A stretch of DNA of 64,000 nucleotides from an uncultured Castellaniella sp. Its GTDB lineage: Bacteria; Pseudomonadota; Gammaproteobacteria; Burkholderiales; Burkholderiaceae_B. The DNA is taken from the NCBI RefSeq assembly GCF_937988725.1, contig NZ_CALKHS010000003.1:385873-449872 (forward strand). Direction: 5' to 3'. Shown in pieces: positions 8,042-16,012 of this stretch (the stretch's first letter is position 1; every line of letters begins with the position of its first letter). Both the position numbers and the translations under genes were made by a program. Below the pieces are notes generated by a model, which made no database searches, was not told the origin of the DNA, and saw nothing but the letters and a program-made list of their open reading frames with translations.

Positions 8042-9127
8042 ATGCACACATTCAAGATCGCCGTGATTCCGGGAGACGGAATCGGCAAGGAAGTCATGCC
8101 CGAAGCCCTGCGGGCGCTGGACGTCTTGCAGGACCGGCATGGCCTGTCGCTGCAGTACGAGCACCTGGACTGGGCCTGCGCGGAATACTGGCAGCGCCAT
8201 GGCGACATGTTGCCGCCGGACTGGTTCGAGCGCCTGAGGGGCTTCGACGCCATCCTGTTCGGGGCGGTGGGCTGGCCCGATGTGGTGCCGGACCACGTGT
8301 CTTTGTGGGGGTCGCTGCTGAAATTCCGCCGGGGCTTTGATCAGTACATCAATCTGCGGCCCGTGCGCCAGATGCCGGGCGTGCGGGCCCCGCTGGCGGG
8401 ACGGCAGCCGGGAGACATCGATTTCCTGGTCGTGCGTGAAAACACCGAAGGCGAATATACGAACCTGGGCGGGCGGATGTACGAGGGGACCGATCGGGAG
8501 ATCGTCATCCAGGAATCCGTGTTTTCCCGCCATGGCATCGACCGGGTGCTGAAGTACGCTTTCGATCTCGCCCAGCGCCGGCCGCGCCGCGCCTTGACCT
8601 CGGCGACGAAATCCAACGGCATCGCCCTCAGCATGCCGTATTGGGACGAGCGCCTGGAAGCCATGGCGGCGCAATATCCCGACGTGGCCTGGGACAAGCA
8701 CCACATCGACATCCTGTGCGCGCGTTTCGTCCTGCAGCCCGAACGATTCGATGTGGTGGTGGCGTCCAATCTGTTCGGCGACATCCTGTCCGACCTGGGT
8801 CCCGCCTGCACGGGCACCATCGGTATCGCTCCCTCGGCCAACCTCAATCCGGAACGCCGATTCCCGTCGCTGTTCGAGCCCGTGCATGGCTCGGCCCCCG
8901 ACATCTACGGGCGCAACGTCGCCAATCCGGTGGGCATGATCTGGTCCGCCGTCATGATGCTGGACTTCCTGGGGCAGCAGGACCCCGCCTGCCAGGCGGC
9001 CGCGGCCGAACTGATGGCGGCCATCGAGCATGTCCTGGATCAGGGGCCGCGCACCCGCGATCTGGGCGGTTCCGCCAGCACCACCGACATGGGCGCCGCC
9101 ATCGCGCAGCGCATCGGCGCCCTGTAG
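8042..9127 (+). CDS. Tartrate dehydrogenase/D-malate dehydrogenase-like decarboxylating enzyme
   Basis: A 361-residue member of the isocitrate/isopropylmalate dehydrogenase family. 'IAVIPGDGIGKEVMPEALRA' is the N-terminal motif. 'LWGSLLKFRRGFDQYINLRP' with 'VRENTEGEYTNLGGRMYEGT' is the version seen in TtuC/DmlA-type tartrate and D-malate dehydrogenases rather than in LeuB. 'DILCARFVLQPERFDVVVAS' and 'NLFGDILSDL' supply the metal-binding aspartates. The ATG at 8042 is chosen over an upstream in-frame start because the protein then begins as family members do. It is the last gene of the amidase-TRAP run. The expected reaction is NAD-dependent oxidation or decarboxylation of a 2-hydroxy dicarboxylate. 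Confidence 0.85.
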   Translation: MHTFKIAVIPGDGIGKEVMPEALRALDVLQDRHGLSLQYEHLDWACAEYWQRHGDMLPPDWFERLRGFDAILFGAVGWPDVVPDHVSLWGSLLKFRRGFDQYINLRPVRQMPGVRAPLAGRQPGDIDFLVVRENTEGEYTNLGGRMYEGTDREIVIQESVFSRHGIDRVLKYAFDLAQRRPRRALTSATKSNGIALSMPYWDERLEAMAAQYPDVAWDKHHIDILCARFVLQPERFDVVVASNLFGDILSDLGPACTGTIGIAPSANLNPERRFPSLFEPVHGSAPDIYGRNVANPVGMIWSAVMMLDFLGQQDPACQAAAAELMAAIEHVLDQGPRTRDLGGSASTTDMGAAIAQRIGAL

Positions 9128-9143
9128 CGGGACCGGGGGAGCG

Positions 9144-9632
9144 TCAGCCGAGGTGATCCATGAACACCTGGCACAGCGCTTCCATCCCCGCGCGGTCGTC
9201 TTCATCGAAGCGGCCGGTCACGGGGCTGTCCACGTCCCAGACGCCCAGCAGCGATCCGTCTGCGCGCACCAGCGGCACGACGATTTCGGATTGCGATGCC
9301 GAGTCGCAGGGGATGTGGCCGTCGAACTGATTCACGTCCCGCACGACCTGCGTCCGCCGGGCCAGGGCCGCGGCGCCGCACACGCCCGATCCGATGGGGA
9401 TGCGGATGCAGGCCGGTTTGCCCTGGAAGGGGCCGACGACCAGTTCCGTGCCGTCGAACAGGTAAAAGCCCGCCCAGTTCAGTTGCGGCAGGCTGTGGAA
9501 CACCAGGGCGCTGAAATTGGCCGCGTTGGCGATCAGGTCGGATTCGCCGGCGATCAGGTGCCGCGCCTGGTCCGCCAGGCTGGCATAGTGGGCGGCCTTG
9601 CTGGCGAAGGTCTCGGGGGATAGATGGAACAT
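9144..9632 (-). CDS. msrC: GAF-domain free methionine-(R)-sulfoxide reductase
   Basis: A 162-residue single GAF-domain protein of the fRMsr family, which reduces free methionine-R-sulfoxide with thioredoxin. The three family cysteines are visible in 'GKPACIRIPIG', 'GVCGAAA' and 'GHIPCDSASQSEIVVP', and 'LNWAGFYLF' is the conserved GAF strand. Its stop lies 16 bases from the convergent dehydrogenase gene. It is transcribed divergently from the GGDEF-EAL gene and appears to be a stand-alone gene. Confidence 0.87.
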   Translation of the reverse strand: MFHLSPETFASKAAHYASLADQARHLIAGESDLIANAANFSALVFHSLPQLNWAGFYLFDGTELVVGPFQGKPACIRIPIGSGVCGAAALARRTQVVRDVNQFDGHIPCDSASQSEIVVPLVRADGSLLGVWDVDSPVTGRFDEDDRAGMEALCQVFMDHLG

Positions 9633-9820
9633 GAATGCCTTCCAGGCGCGATCGTTGACCGCGTCATTTTAGACCGCGTGTCCGCCGCGCGGCGCCCGGC
9701 GGCGCGCCGCGCATCGGGGCGCGACCCCCGAAGACCTTCAGGCTGCGTGGGTTTCCGTGTATATTGGCCTGTCTGTAGGCTTGGCCTGTCGCCGGGCCGG
9801 ACTTGCACAAGGAAACAGCG

Positions 9821-12085
9821 TTGTCTGGTGCGTTGAGGCGTCTTTTCTCCGCAAGCCGTGCCGACTCCCGCCCAGGCGTGCTGGGCAATCTGCGTCTGCG
9901 CCTGTTCATGGCGGTCCTGGCGACCGCCATTCCCATCATCGGGGGCCTGGGCTATTACATCTGGCATCAGTACCAGGGCCTGATGCTCAGCAGCGAACGC
10001 TCGGCCGAAAACCTGGTGCAGGTGACGGCCGCCTACGACCGCACCCTGCTGAACGATGCGCGCGACGTGCTGCTGTCCTTGTCGAATTCGCCGGTGCTGC
10101 GCGACGCCCGCTGGCATGAATGCCGGGGATACTTCACATCGCTGCTGGCGCATCTGCCGCGCTACCTGAACCTGGGAGTGATCGGCGCGGACGGCCGGCA
10201 GGTCTGTTCGGGCCTGCCGGACCCCGACCGGAAAGGCTCCTTCCTGGGCGACCGATCCTATTTCCACGCGGCCATGGAAGAGCCGGACGTCATCCTGGGC
10301 GGCTTCATCATCGGCCGGATGTCCGGGGTTCCCACGGTGGTGCTGGCCGTGCGCGTGCCGGGGGATTCCGGGATCACCGCCGGGGTCGCCTACGCGGGCA
10401 TGAACCTGGGGTATCTGCGGGCCGGGGCGGCCATCCCGGAACTGCTGCCGCAGGCCCGCCTGTGGATCCTCGACCGCCAGGGCTACATCCTGCAGCGCGT
10501 GCCGGGGAATTCCAGCCACCTGGGCGAGCGCCTGGACCCGTATCCCGATCAGCAGACCGGCCTGCTGCGCAACGCCTACACCGATGCGGACCAGGTGCGG
10601 TGGATCGTCTATTCCGTGCCGGCCGGGCCCAGAGGAGATCCCCAGGGCCTGTCCGTGCGCTACGAAATCCCCGAAGCGGCCCTGTATGCCGAAGCCAGGC
10701 GGGCGCTGTGGACCGGCCTGCTGATCATGGGCCTGCTGCTGTGCGTCGCCTTGCTGGCGGCGGGGAACCTGATGCAGCGCGCCCTGGCCCACCAGGCCTC
10801 GCACGATTCCCTGACCCGCTTGCTCAACCGGGGCGCCATCCTGCATCGCCTGCAGATGCGCACCCAACAGGGGCTGGACAAGCCCTGGACGCTGGTCATC
10901 TCCAACATCGATGGATTCAAGGAGGTCAACGGGGCCCTGGGGCACGACGTGGGCGATCGTCTGCTGCAGGCGGTCGCGCTCCGGTTCCGGGATTGCCTGG
11001 GCGGCGCCTGTTCGCTGGCGCGGCTGGGCAGCGACGAATTCGCCTTCCTGCTGGATACGGACGATCCGGCCCAGGCCGACGCCCTGGTGCGCGATCTGCT
11101 GGCGGCCACCCGCGAACCCTTCACCGTCAATGCGCTGCAGGTGCGCATCAATTGCAGCTTCGGCCTGGCGGTCTATCCGGAACATGCCCATGCGCCCGAC
11201 GAGCTGATCCGCTGCGCCGATACGGCCATGCGCCGAGCCAAGCGCGAAGGCCTGGGCAGCGCCGTCTTCGACGTCCGGGACCGGGCCCAGGTGCAGGACC
11301 GCCAGCTGCTGCGGGCGGATCTGCGCGCCGCCCTGGCGCAGGGGCAGTTCCTGCTGCATCTGCAGCCGAAGATCGCGCTGGGCAACGATGCGCTGGCGCC
11401 CGGCACGCCGGTCGGGTTCGAGGCGCTGGCGCGCTGGCAGCATCCGGACCGCGGCCTGGTGTCCCCCGCCCAGTTCATTCCCATCATCGAGGTCAGCGAC
11501 CTGATCCACCCGTTCACCCGCTGGGTCGTCGACCAGGCCGTGGCGGCGTGCGTGCGGCTGCAGGCCGTTCGCCCAGGGGTCATCATGGCAGTCAATATTT
11601 CGGCCCGCAACCTGCTGGACGAATATTTTCCGCAGCAGGTCGAAGACGCCCTGGCGCAACACAGCCTGGACCCGGCGCTGCTGGAACTGGAAGTCACCGA
11701 AAGCGTCATCATGGCCGATCCCGCCCGGTCCCTGCGCACGCTGTACGCCCTGCATGCCCTGGGCGTGCGTCTGTCCATCGACGATTTCGGGACGGGGTAT
11801 TCCTCGTTCGCCTACCTGAACCGCCTGCCGGTCGATGCGCTGAAGATCGACCAGTCTTTCGTCGCCGGCATGGCGGGCGACTCGGACCTGCGGGCCATCG
11901 TGCGGTCCATCATCGAAATGAGCCACACCCTGGGCCTGCAGGTGATCGCCGAAGGCATCGAGACCCGCGCCGTCCAGGACATGCTGCGCGACCTGGGCTG
12001 CGACGTGGGTCAGGGATACGGGATTGGCCGCCCCATGCCGGAAGAACGCGCCGCCGCCTGGCTGCGAGACGCCATTGCCACTTGA
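9821..12085 (+). CDS. Membrane sensor with GGDEF and EAL domains (c-di-GMP turnover)
   Basis: A 754-residue protein if started at the TTG at 9821, which has AAGGA 7 bases upstream; an earlier TTG at 9803 has no such site. A membrane helix (about 26-48), a periplasmic Cache-like sensor region and a second helix (about 295-317) lead to a GGDEF domain and an EAL domain. The GGDEF motif reads G403-S-D-E-F, so the second glycine is replaced and cyclase activity is doubtful. The EAL domain keeps E534 in 'FEALARW', plus 'DDFGTGYSSFAYL', 'ALKIDQSFV' and 'VIAEGIET', so phosphodiesterase activity is expected. The Nudix gene follows 10 bases downstream. Confidence 0.9.
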   Translation: MSGALRRLFSASRADSRPGVLGNLRLRLFMAVLATAIPIIGGLGYYIWHQYQGLMLSSERSAENLVQVTAAYDRTLLNDARDVLLSLSNSPVLRDARWHECRGYFTSLLAHLPRYLNLGVIGADGRQVCSGLPDPDRKGSFLGDRSYFHAAMEEPDVILGGFIIGRMSGVPTVVLAVRVPGDSGITAGVAYAGMNLGYLRAGAAIPELLPQARLWILDRQGYILQRVPGNSSHLGERLDPYPDQQTGLLRNAYTDADQVRWIVYSVPAGPRGDPQGLSVRYEIPEAALYAEARRALWTGLLIMGLLLCVALLAAGNLMQRALAHQASHDSLTRLLNRGAILHRLQMRTQQGLDKPWTLVISNIDGFKEVNGALGHDVGDRLLQAVALRFRDCLGGACSLARLGSDEFAFLLDTDDPAQADALVRDLLAATREPFTVNALQVRINCSFGLAVYPEHAHAPDELIRCADTAMRRAKREGLGSAVFDVRDRAQVQDRQLLRADLRAALAQGQFLLHLQPKIALGNDALAPGTPVGFEALARWQHPDRGLVSPAQFIPIIEVSDLIHPFTRWVVDQAVAACVRLQAVRPGVIMAVNISARNLLDEYFPQQVEDALAQHSLDPALLELEVTESVIMADPARSLRTLYALHALGVRLSIDDFGTGYSSFAYLNRLPVDALKIDQSFVAGMAGDSDLRAIVRSIIEMSHTLGLQVIAEGIETRAVQDMLRDLGCDVGQGYGIGRPMPEERAAAWLRDAIAT

Positions 12086-12095
12086 AGGAGACACC

Positions 12096-12677
12096 GTGCC
12101 GGATGACTCGGACCGCCATTTGCTGGAAACCCGCATCGCCAGCGAAACCCTGTGCGAAGGCAGCTTTCTGAAGGGCCGCCGCGATACCGTGCGCATGCCC
12201 GACGGCAGCACGTCCACCCGCGAATACATCATTCATCCGGGGGCGGTCGTCGTCATTCCGCTGCTGGATGACGCGCGCGTGCTGCTGGAGCGACAGTTCC
12301 GCTACCCCGTGGGGCGGGTCATGACGGAATTTCCCGCGGGCAAGCTGGAGCCGGGCGAAGACCCCCTGCGTTGCGCGCAGCGGGAGCTGCTGGAGGAAAC
12401 CGGCTACACCGCCGGGCAGTGGGCGCATGCGGGCGCTCTGCACCTGGCCATTGCGTACTCCACGGAAATCATCCACATTTTCTTCGCGCGAGACCTGCGG
12501 GCGGGCGAGCGCCATCTGGATGCGGATGAGTTCCTGGACGTCTGCGCCCTGTCGGACGAAGATTTCGCCGCCGCCTGCCGGCAGGGCCGCGTCACCGACG
12601 CCAAGACCCTGAGCTGCGCGCTATGGCTGCAGAACGTGCGCAGCGGCGCCTGGGTTCTGGACTGGCGGCCCGCTTAG
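12096..12677 (+). CDS. Nudix hydrolase, ADP-ribose pyrophosphatase type
   Basis: A 193-residue enzyme starting at a GTG at 12096, preceded by GAAGGAG; an in-frame ATG further upstream would lie inside the GGDEF-EAL gene. The Nudix box is complete: 'GKLEPGEDPLRCAQRELLEE' followed by TGY. The preceding 'ERQFRYPVGRVMTEFPAG' is the strand and loop seen in ADP-ribose pyrophosphatases (NudF type), which hydrolyse ADP-ribose to AMP and ribose 5-phosphate. The close spacing to the upstream gene suggests co-transcription, without an obvious functional link. Confidence 0.88.
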   Translation: MPDDSDRHLLETRIASETLCEGSFLKGRRDTVRMPDGSTSTREYIIHPGAVVVIPLLDDARVLLERQFRYPVGRVMTEFPAGKLEPGEDPLRCAQRELLEETGYTAGQWAHAGALHLAIAYSTEIIHIFFARDLRAGERHLDADEFLDVCALSDEDFAAACRQGRVTDAKTLSCALWLQNVRSGAWVLDWRPA

Positions 12678-12729
12678 GCGGGGTCCGGGCGAAGACCGGA
12701 CAGCGCCGCTTTCCGGGCCGCGCGGCCGC

Positions 12730-13365
12730 CTATTCCCGATAGGGCTCGAACACGCCGGTGTCTGGATCGCGGATGAACAGCACCCCGGTGGCCACGCCGA
12801 AATAGGCGCCGTGGATGGTCAGCTTGCCGGCCTGGACGCGCTCGCGCACGGCGGGGAAGGTCAGCAGGTTGTTCATGCTGTATTCGACCACGCCCCATTC
12901 CATGTTGCGGATCCATTCGGCGCGGTCGCCCGTCTGCGGGCCGACCTTGTCGGCCACGGGCTTGATCTGCGACATCCATTTGCCGATGAAGTCGCGCTTG
13001 GACAGCGGTTCGGCCTTGTTGGCGTAGGCGGCGACGCCGCCGCAGCTGGCGTGCCCCATGACGACGATGTGGGCGACTTCCAGGGCATTGACGGCGAATT
13101 CCACGCAGGCGCTGGTGCCGTGGAAGGCGGTCTCGGGATCTTCATCGCACGGCGGAACGATGCCGGCGATGTTGCGCACGACGAACATCTCGCCGGGGCC
13201 GGCGTCGAAGATGGTTTCGGGCGCGACGCGGGAATCGCCGCAGCTGATCAGCATGATGTCCGGGTGCTGGCCGTGTTCGGCCAGGTTCAGGTATCGCGCG
13301 CGTTCGGTGGCGAGGCGCCCGTGCAGGAATGAGGCGTAGCCTTCCGTCAGTCGTTGAGGGAACAC
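12730..13365 (-). CDS. can: Beta-class carbonic anhydrase
   Basis: A 211-residue zinc enzyme interconverting CO2 and bicarbonate. The zinc ligands and catalytic pair are visible as Cys and Asp-Arg in 'ISCGDSR' and His/Cys in 'VMGHASCGG'. The start is taken as the GTG at 13365, which has AAGGA 7 bases upstream; the open frame continues further but only as a shadow of the LysR gene. The GTG lies 19 bases inside the 3' end of the LysR gene, so the two are probably co-transcribed. Proximity to dabAB suggests a joint role in supplying bicarbonate. Confidence 0.93.
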   Translation of the reverse strand: MFPQRLTEGYASFLHGRLATERARYLNLAEHGQHPDIMLISCGDSRVAPETIFDAGPGEMFVVRNIAGIVPPCDEDPETAFHGTSACVEFAVNALEVAHIVVMGHASCGGVAAYANKAEPLSKRDFIGKWMSQIKPVADKVGPQTGDRAEWIRNMEWGVVEYSMNNLLTFPAVRERVQAGKLTIHGAYFGVATGVLFIRDPDTGVFEPYRE

Positions 13366-14315
13366 GATGATGTCCTTGTCGGTTGAAGGGATTCGGATGA
13401 TTCGGGTGGCGCTGCGCCCAGGATGTCCCCGGTCGCCGCGCGCGACAGCAGCCGGTTGAGGGGCCCCGCCAGATGGCCGTGCTGGACCGTGATGGCGTAG
13501 AAATGTTCGGTCAGCTGCGAGGACTGGCCGACGTGCACCAGTTCGCCCGAGTGCAGCTCGTCCTGCACGACGACTTCCGGCAGCACCGTGATCCAGCCGC
13601 TGTCGCGCGCGATCAGGCGCAGCATGGTCATGTCGTCGATCTCGGCGCGCAGCCTGGGCTGCACGCCGGCGGAAAAGCACAGGGCGTCGAACTGCAGGCG
13701 CACGTTGTGGCGCGTGCTGGGCATGGCCATTTCGACGTCTTCGAGATCTTCCGGGACTTGCAGCGTGGCGCCGGCCCAGCGGTCGGACCGGCCCACCAGC
13801 GAGATGACCTGGCTGCCGAGAAAACGCGACGAGACCGGCCGTGTCGGATCGGACGAGACGGGCTCGTTGGCCAGCACCACGTCCAGCTGATGGCGCAGCA
13901 GGCGTTCGATCAGCGTCTGCAGGGGGCCGGAATCCACGGACAGCAGAATGGTCGGGTCCTGGAACAGAGGGCGCAGCCAGTTGACCTGGAAGTTGCGCGA
14001 CATGGTCGACACGCTGCCCACGCGCACGCGGGTGACGCCGGCGTCGCGGCCGTCGAGCCACCCCAGCATCTGTTCGCCCAGCCCGAAGATGTTTTCCGCA
14101 TAGGTGAAGACCTGCTGGCCCGTCGCGGTGAGTTCCAGGTGGCGTCCCTGGCGGTCGAACAGGGGCGTTCCCAGTCGGTTCTCCAGCTGTCTGATCTGCG
14201 TGGAGAGGGCGGACTGCGAAGTATGGATCTGCTCCGCCGCGTGGGTGAGGGAACCCTGTTTCGCCACGCGCCAGAAGTAGAACAAATGCTTGAAGTTCAG
14301 CTGGTTGATGTCCAT
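13347..14315 (-). CDS. LysR-family regulator next to dabBA
   Basis: A 322-residue LysR protein whose N-terminus ('MDINQLNFKHLFYFWRVAKQ') resembles NhaR-like and CbbR-like regulators. The helix-turn-helix includes 'LTHAAEQIHTSQSALSTQI' (about residues 23-41), followed by the effector domain. It is divergent from dabB with 95 AT-rich bases between them and overlaps the carbonic anhydrase gene at its 3' end. LysR genes next to Dab operons are known from other bacteria. Control of dabBA and the anhydrase in response to CO2 limitation is the reasonable inference. Confidence 0.9.
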   Translation of the reverse strand: MDINQLNFKHLFYFWRVAKQGSLTHAAEQIHTSQSALSTQIRQLENRLGTPLFDRQGRHLELTATGQQVFTYAENIFGLGEQMLGWLDGRDAGVTRVRVGSVSTMSRNFQVNWLRPLFQDPTILLSVDSGPLQTLIERLLRHQLDVVLANEPVSSDPTRPVSSRFLGSQVISLVGRSDRWAGATLQVPEDLEDVEMAMPSTRHNVRLQFDALCFSAGVQPRLRAEIDDMTMLRLIARDSGWITVLPEVVVQDELHSGELVHVGQSSQLTEHFYAITVQHGHLAGPLNRLLSRAATGDILGAAPPESSESLQPTRTSSCSLND

Positions 14316-14316
14316 A

Positions 14317-14360
14317 GTTCTGTTTTATAGAACGTTCCAATATTATAAATGTAATTTACA
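14317..14360. promoter_or_regulatory. Candidate LysR operators between lysR and dabB
   Basis: Two perfect inverted repeats lie in the AT-rich divergent promoter: GTTCT-N7-AGAAC at 14317-14333 and TGTAA-T-TTACA at 14350-14360. The surrounding base composition is far more AT-rich than the flanking genes. LysR regulators often use two such sites, but binding is not demonstrated. Confidence 0.45.
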
Positions 14361-14410
14361 GAATAGATAAAAAATCCAAGAATACGCGTGTCGTTTTTTC
14401 AGGGGCGCAC

Positions 14411-16012
14411 GTGTTGAATCTGCTTGAGGAAGGAAATGTCGCGCTGGGCTTGGCGCCTGTAGCGCTGATGGCGGGCGCCGCGATCTGGTCGGTGCGCGGC
14501 CGCGCGCCCGTGCGGCGCGCATGGGCGCGGTTCAATGCGCTGACGTTCGCGGCGCTGGCCGTGTCGCTGGCGGAACTGGCCTGGGAACTTGCGCTACTGT
14601 CGGCCGGCGGAACGGCGGGGCCGGGCGCGGGCCGATGGCTGGCGGTGAATCCGTTCGGCGCCTGGGCCGGCCTGCTGGTGCAATTGCTCGGCGCGGCCAT
14701 CGCCGTCTATTCCTCGCATCACCTCAACGGCGAACCCCGCCAGCCGGTGTACATGGCGGCCCTGGGCGCGGTGCTGGCGGCGGTGCATCTGCTGTTGCTG
14801 GCCGACCACTGGGTCGTCCTGATCGCCGCGTGGGCGGCCATCGGCCATGCCATGCATCACCTGCTGTGCTTTTATCCGGATCGGCCCTTCGCGCTGCTGG
14901 CGGCGCACAAGAAAAGGGTGACGGACCGCGCCGCCGATGCGCTGCTGATCGCTGCCGCCTTGCTGGCGTGGTCGCAGACGGGCAGCGGGTCTCTGTCCGT
15001 CCTGCGGGCGCATCTCGCGGCGGGTCCCGCCTCCGCCGCCCTGCAATGGAGCGGCGTGTGCCTGGCGCTGGCCGTCATCGCCCGCACGGCGCTGATGCCG
15101 GTGCATGGCTGGCTGGTCCAGGTGATGGAAGCGCCGACGCCGGTGTCGGCGCTGCTGCATGCCGGGGTGGTCAATCTGGGCGGATACGTGCTGGTGCTGT
15201 TCGCGCCCTTGCTGGGCGCGTCGCCGGCGGCGCGCTGGCTGCTGGTGGGCTTCGGTCTGGCGTCGGCGGTGGTGGCGGGCCTGGTGCTGCTGACGCGCGT
15301 CAGCCAGAAGGTGCACCTGGCATGGTCCACGATCGCGCAGATGGGATTCATGCTGCTGGAATGCGGCCTGGGCCTGTATCTCTTCGCGGCGCTGCACTTG
15401 CTGGGCCATTCCCTGTACAAGGCGCACAACTTCCTGAACGCATCCGGCGCTGTCCGGGAGTGCGAGCGCAAGCTCCTGACGGGCGAGGCCCGCAATTCCG
15501 CCCTGAGCATGATCCTGGCCGTGCCGGTCTCCCTGGCCATCGTCTTCGGCCTGCAGGCCGCGTTGGGGGACCGGGCCTGGCCATGGTGGTGGAGCGCCGT
15601 GCTGGCGCTGGCGTGGGCGCCGATCCTGTGGGCGCCGAAGGCGCAGGCGGGCGGCGCCCGGACGGTGGCCGCGCGGATCGCGGCGGCCGTGTTCATGGCC
15701 ATCGTCCTGACGCTGGCCGCCGGCATCGTGGACCATGCGCCCATCGGCGTGCTGAACGATCCGCTGGATGGCGCCGGCATCGTCGCCCTGGTCGGCCTGG
15801 GCGTGATGTACCTGGGGATGGTGGCGTTCCAGGTGTGGCCGCAGTCGGTCGTGACCGCGCGCCGCTGGGTGTATGCCGGCTTCTACATGGACGAGGGCTA
15901 CACCCACTGGGTGCTGCGGCTGTGGCCCGCCGCCTGGGCCGGCGCCGGCCGCAAGGCGACGCCGCCGTCCTGGCGTCCGCAGGAATCCGTCTATGAGGGC
16001 GTCCGCTCATGA
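14411..16012 (+). CDS. dabB: DabB: proton-conducting (ND5-like) subunit of the DAB inorganic-carbon pump
   Basis: A 533-residue polytopic membrane protein of the proton-translocating NADH dehydrogenase ND5/MrpA family, with about 13-14 hydrophobic segments. The transmembrane core contains 'VHGWLVQVMEAPTPVSALLH' and 'VNLGGYVLVLF', the canonical antiporter-like helix pair, and later 'LHLLGHSLYKAHNFL'. No other complex I or Mrp subunits are adjacent. Instead the last four bases (ATGA) overlap the start of dabA, the arrangement that defines DAB systems. The GTG at 14411 has AGGGG upstream. The expected role is to couple the proton gradient to CO2 hydration by DabA. Confidence 0.92.
   Translation: MLNLLEEGNVALGLAPVALMAGAAIWSVRGRAPVRRAWARFNALTFAALAVSLAELAWELALLSAGGTAGPGAGRWLAVNPFGAWAGLLVQLLGAAIAVYSSHHLNGEPRQPVYMAALGAVLAAVHLLLLADHWVVLIAAWAAIGHAMHHLLCFYPDRPFALLAAHKKRVTDRAADALLIAAALLAWSQTGSGSLSVLRAHLAAGPASAALQWSGVCLALAVIARTALMPVHGWLVQVMEAPTPVSALLHAGVVNLGGYVLVLFAPLLGASPAARWLLVGFGLASAVVAGLVLLTRVSQKVHLAWSTIAQMGFMLLECGLGLYLFAALHLLGHSLYKAHNFLNASGAVRECERKLLTGEARNSALSMILAVPVSLAIVFGLQAALGDRAWPWWWSAVLALAWAPILWAPKAQAGGARTVAARIAAAVFMAIVLTLAAGIVDHAPIGVLNDPLDGAGIVALVGLGVMYLGMVAFQVWPQSVVTARRWVYAGFYMDEGYTHWVLRLWPAAWAGAGRKATPPSWRPQESVYEGVRS

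Noticed and set aside
9554..12232. An 892-codon minus-strand frame opposite the GGDEF-EAL gene
   Set aside because: It is antisense to a gene with clear GGDEF and EAL motifs, its composition is typical of a shadow frame, and it runs through the msrC start region.
13366..14340. Carbonic anhydrase frame extended upstream to 536 residues
   Set aside because: The extra part is the shadow of the LysR gene. The GTG at 13365 with AAGGA upstream gives a normal beta-carbonic anhydrase.
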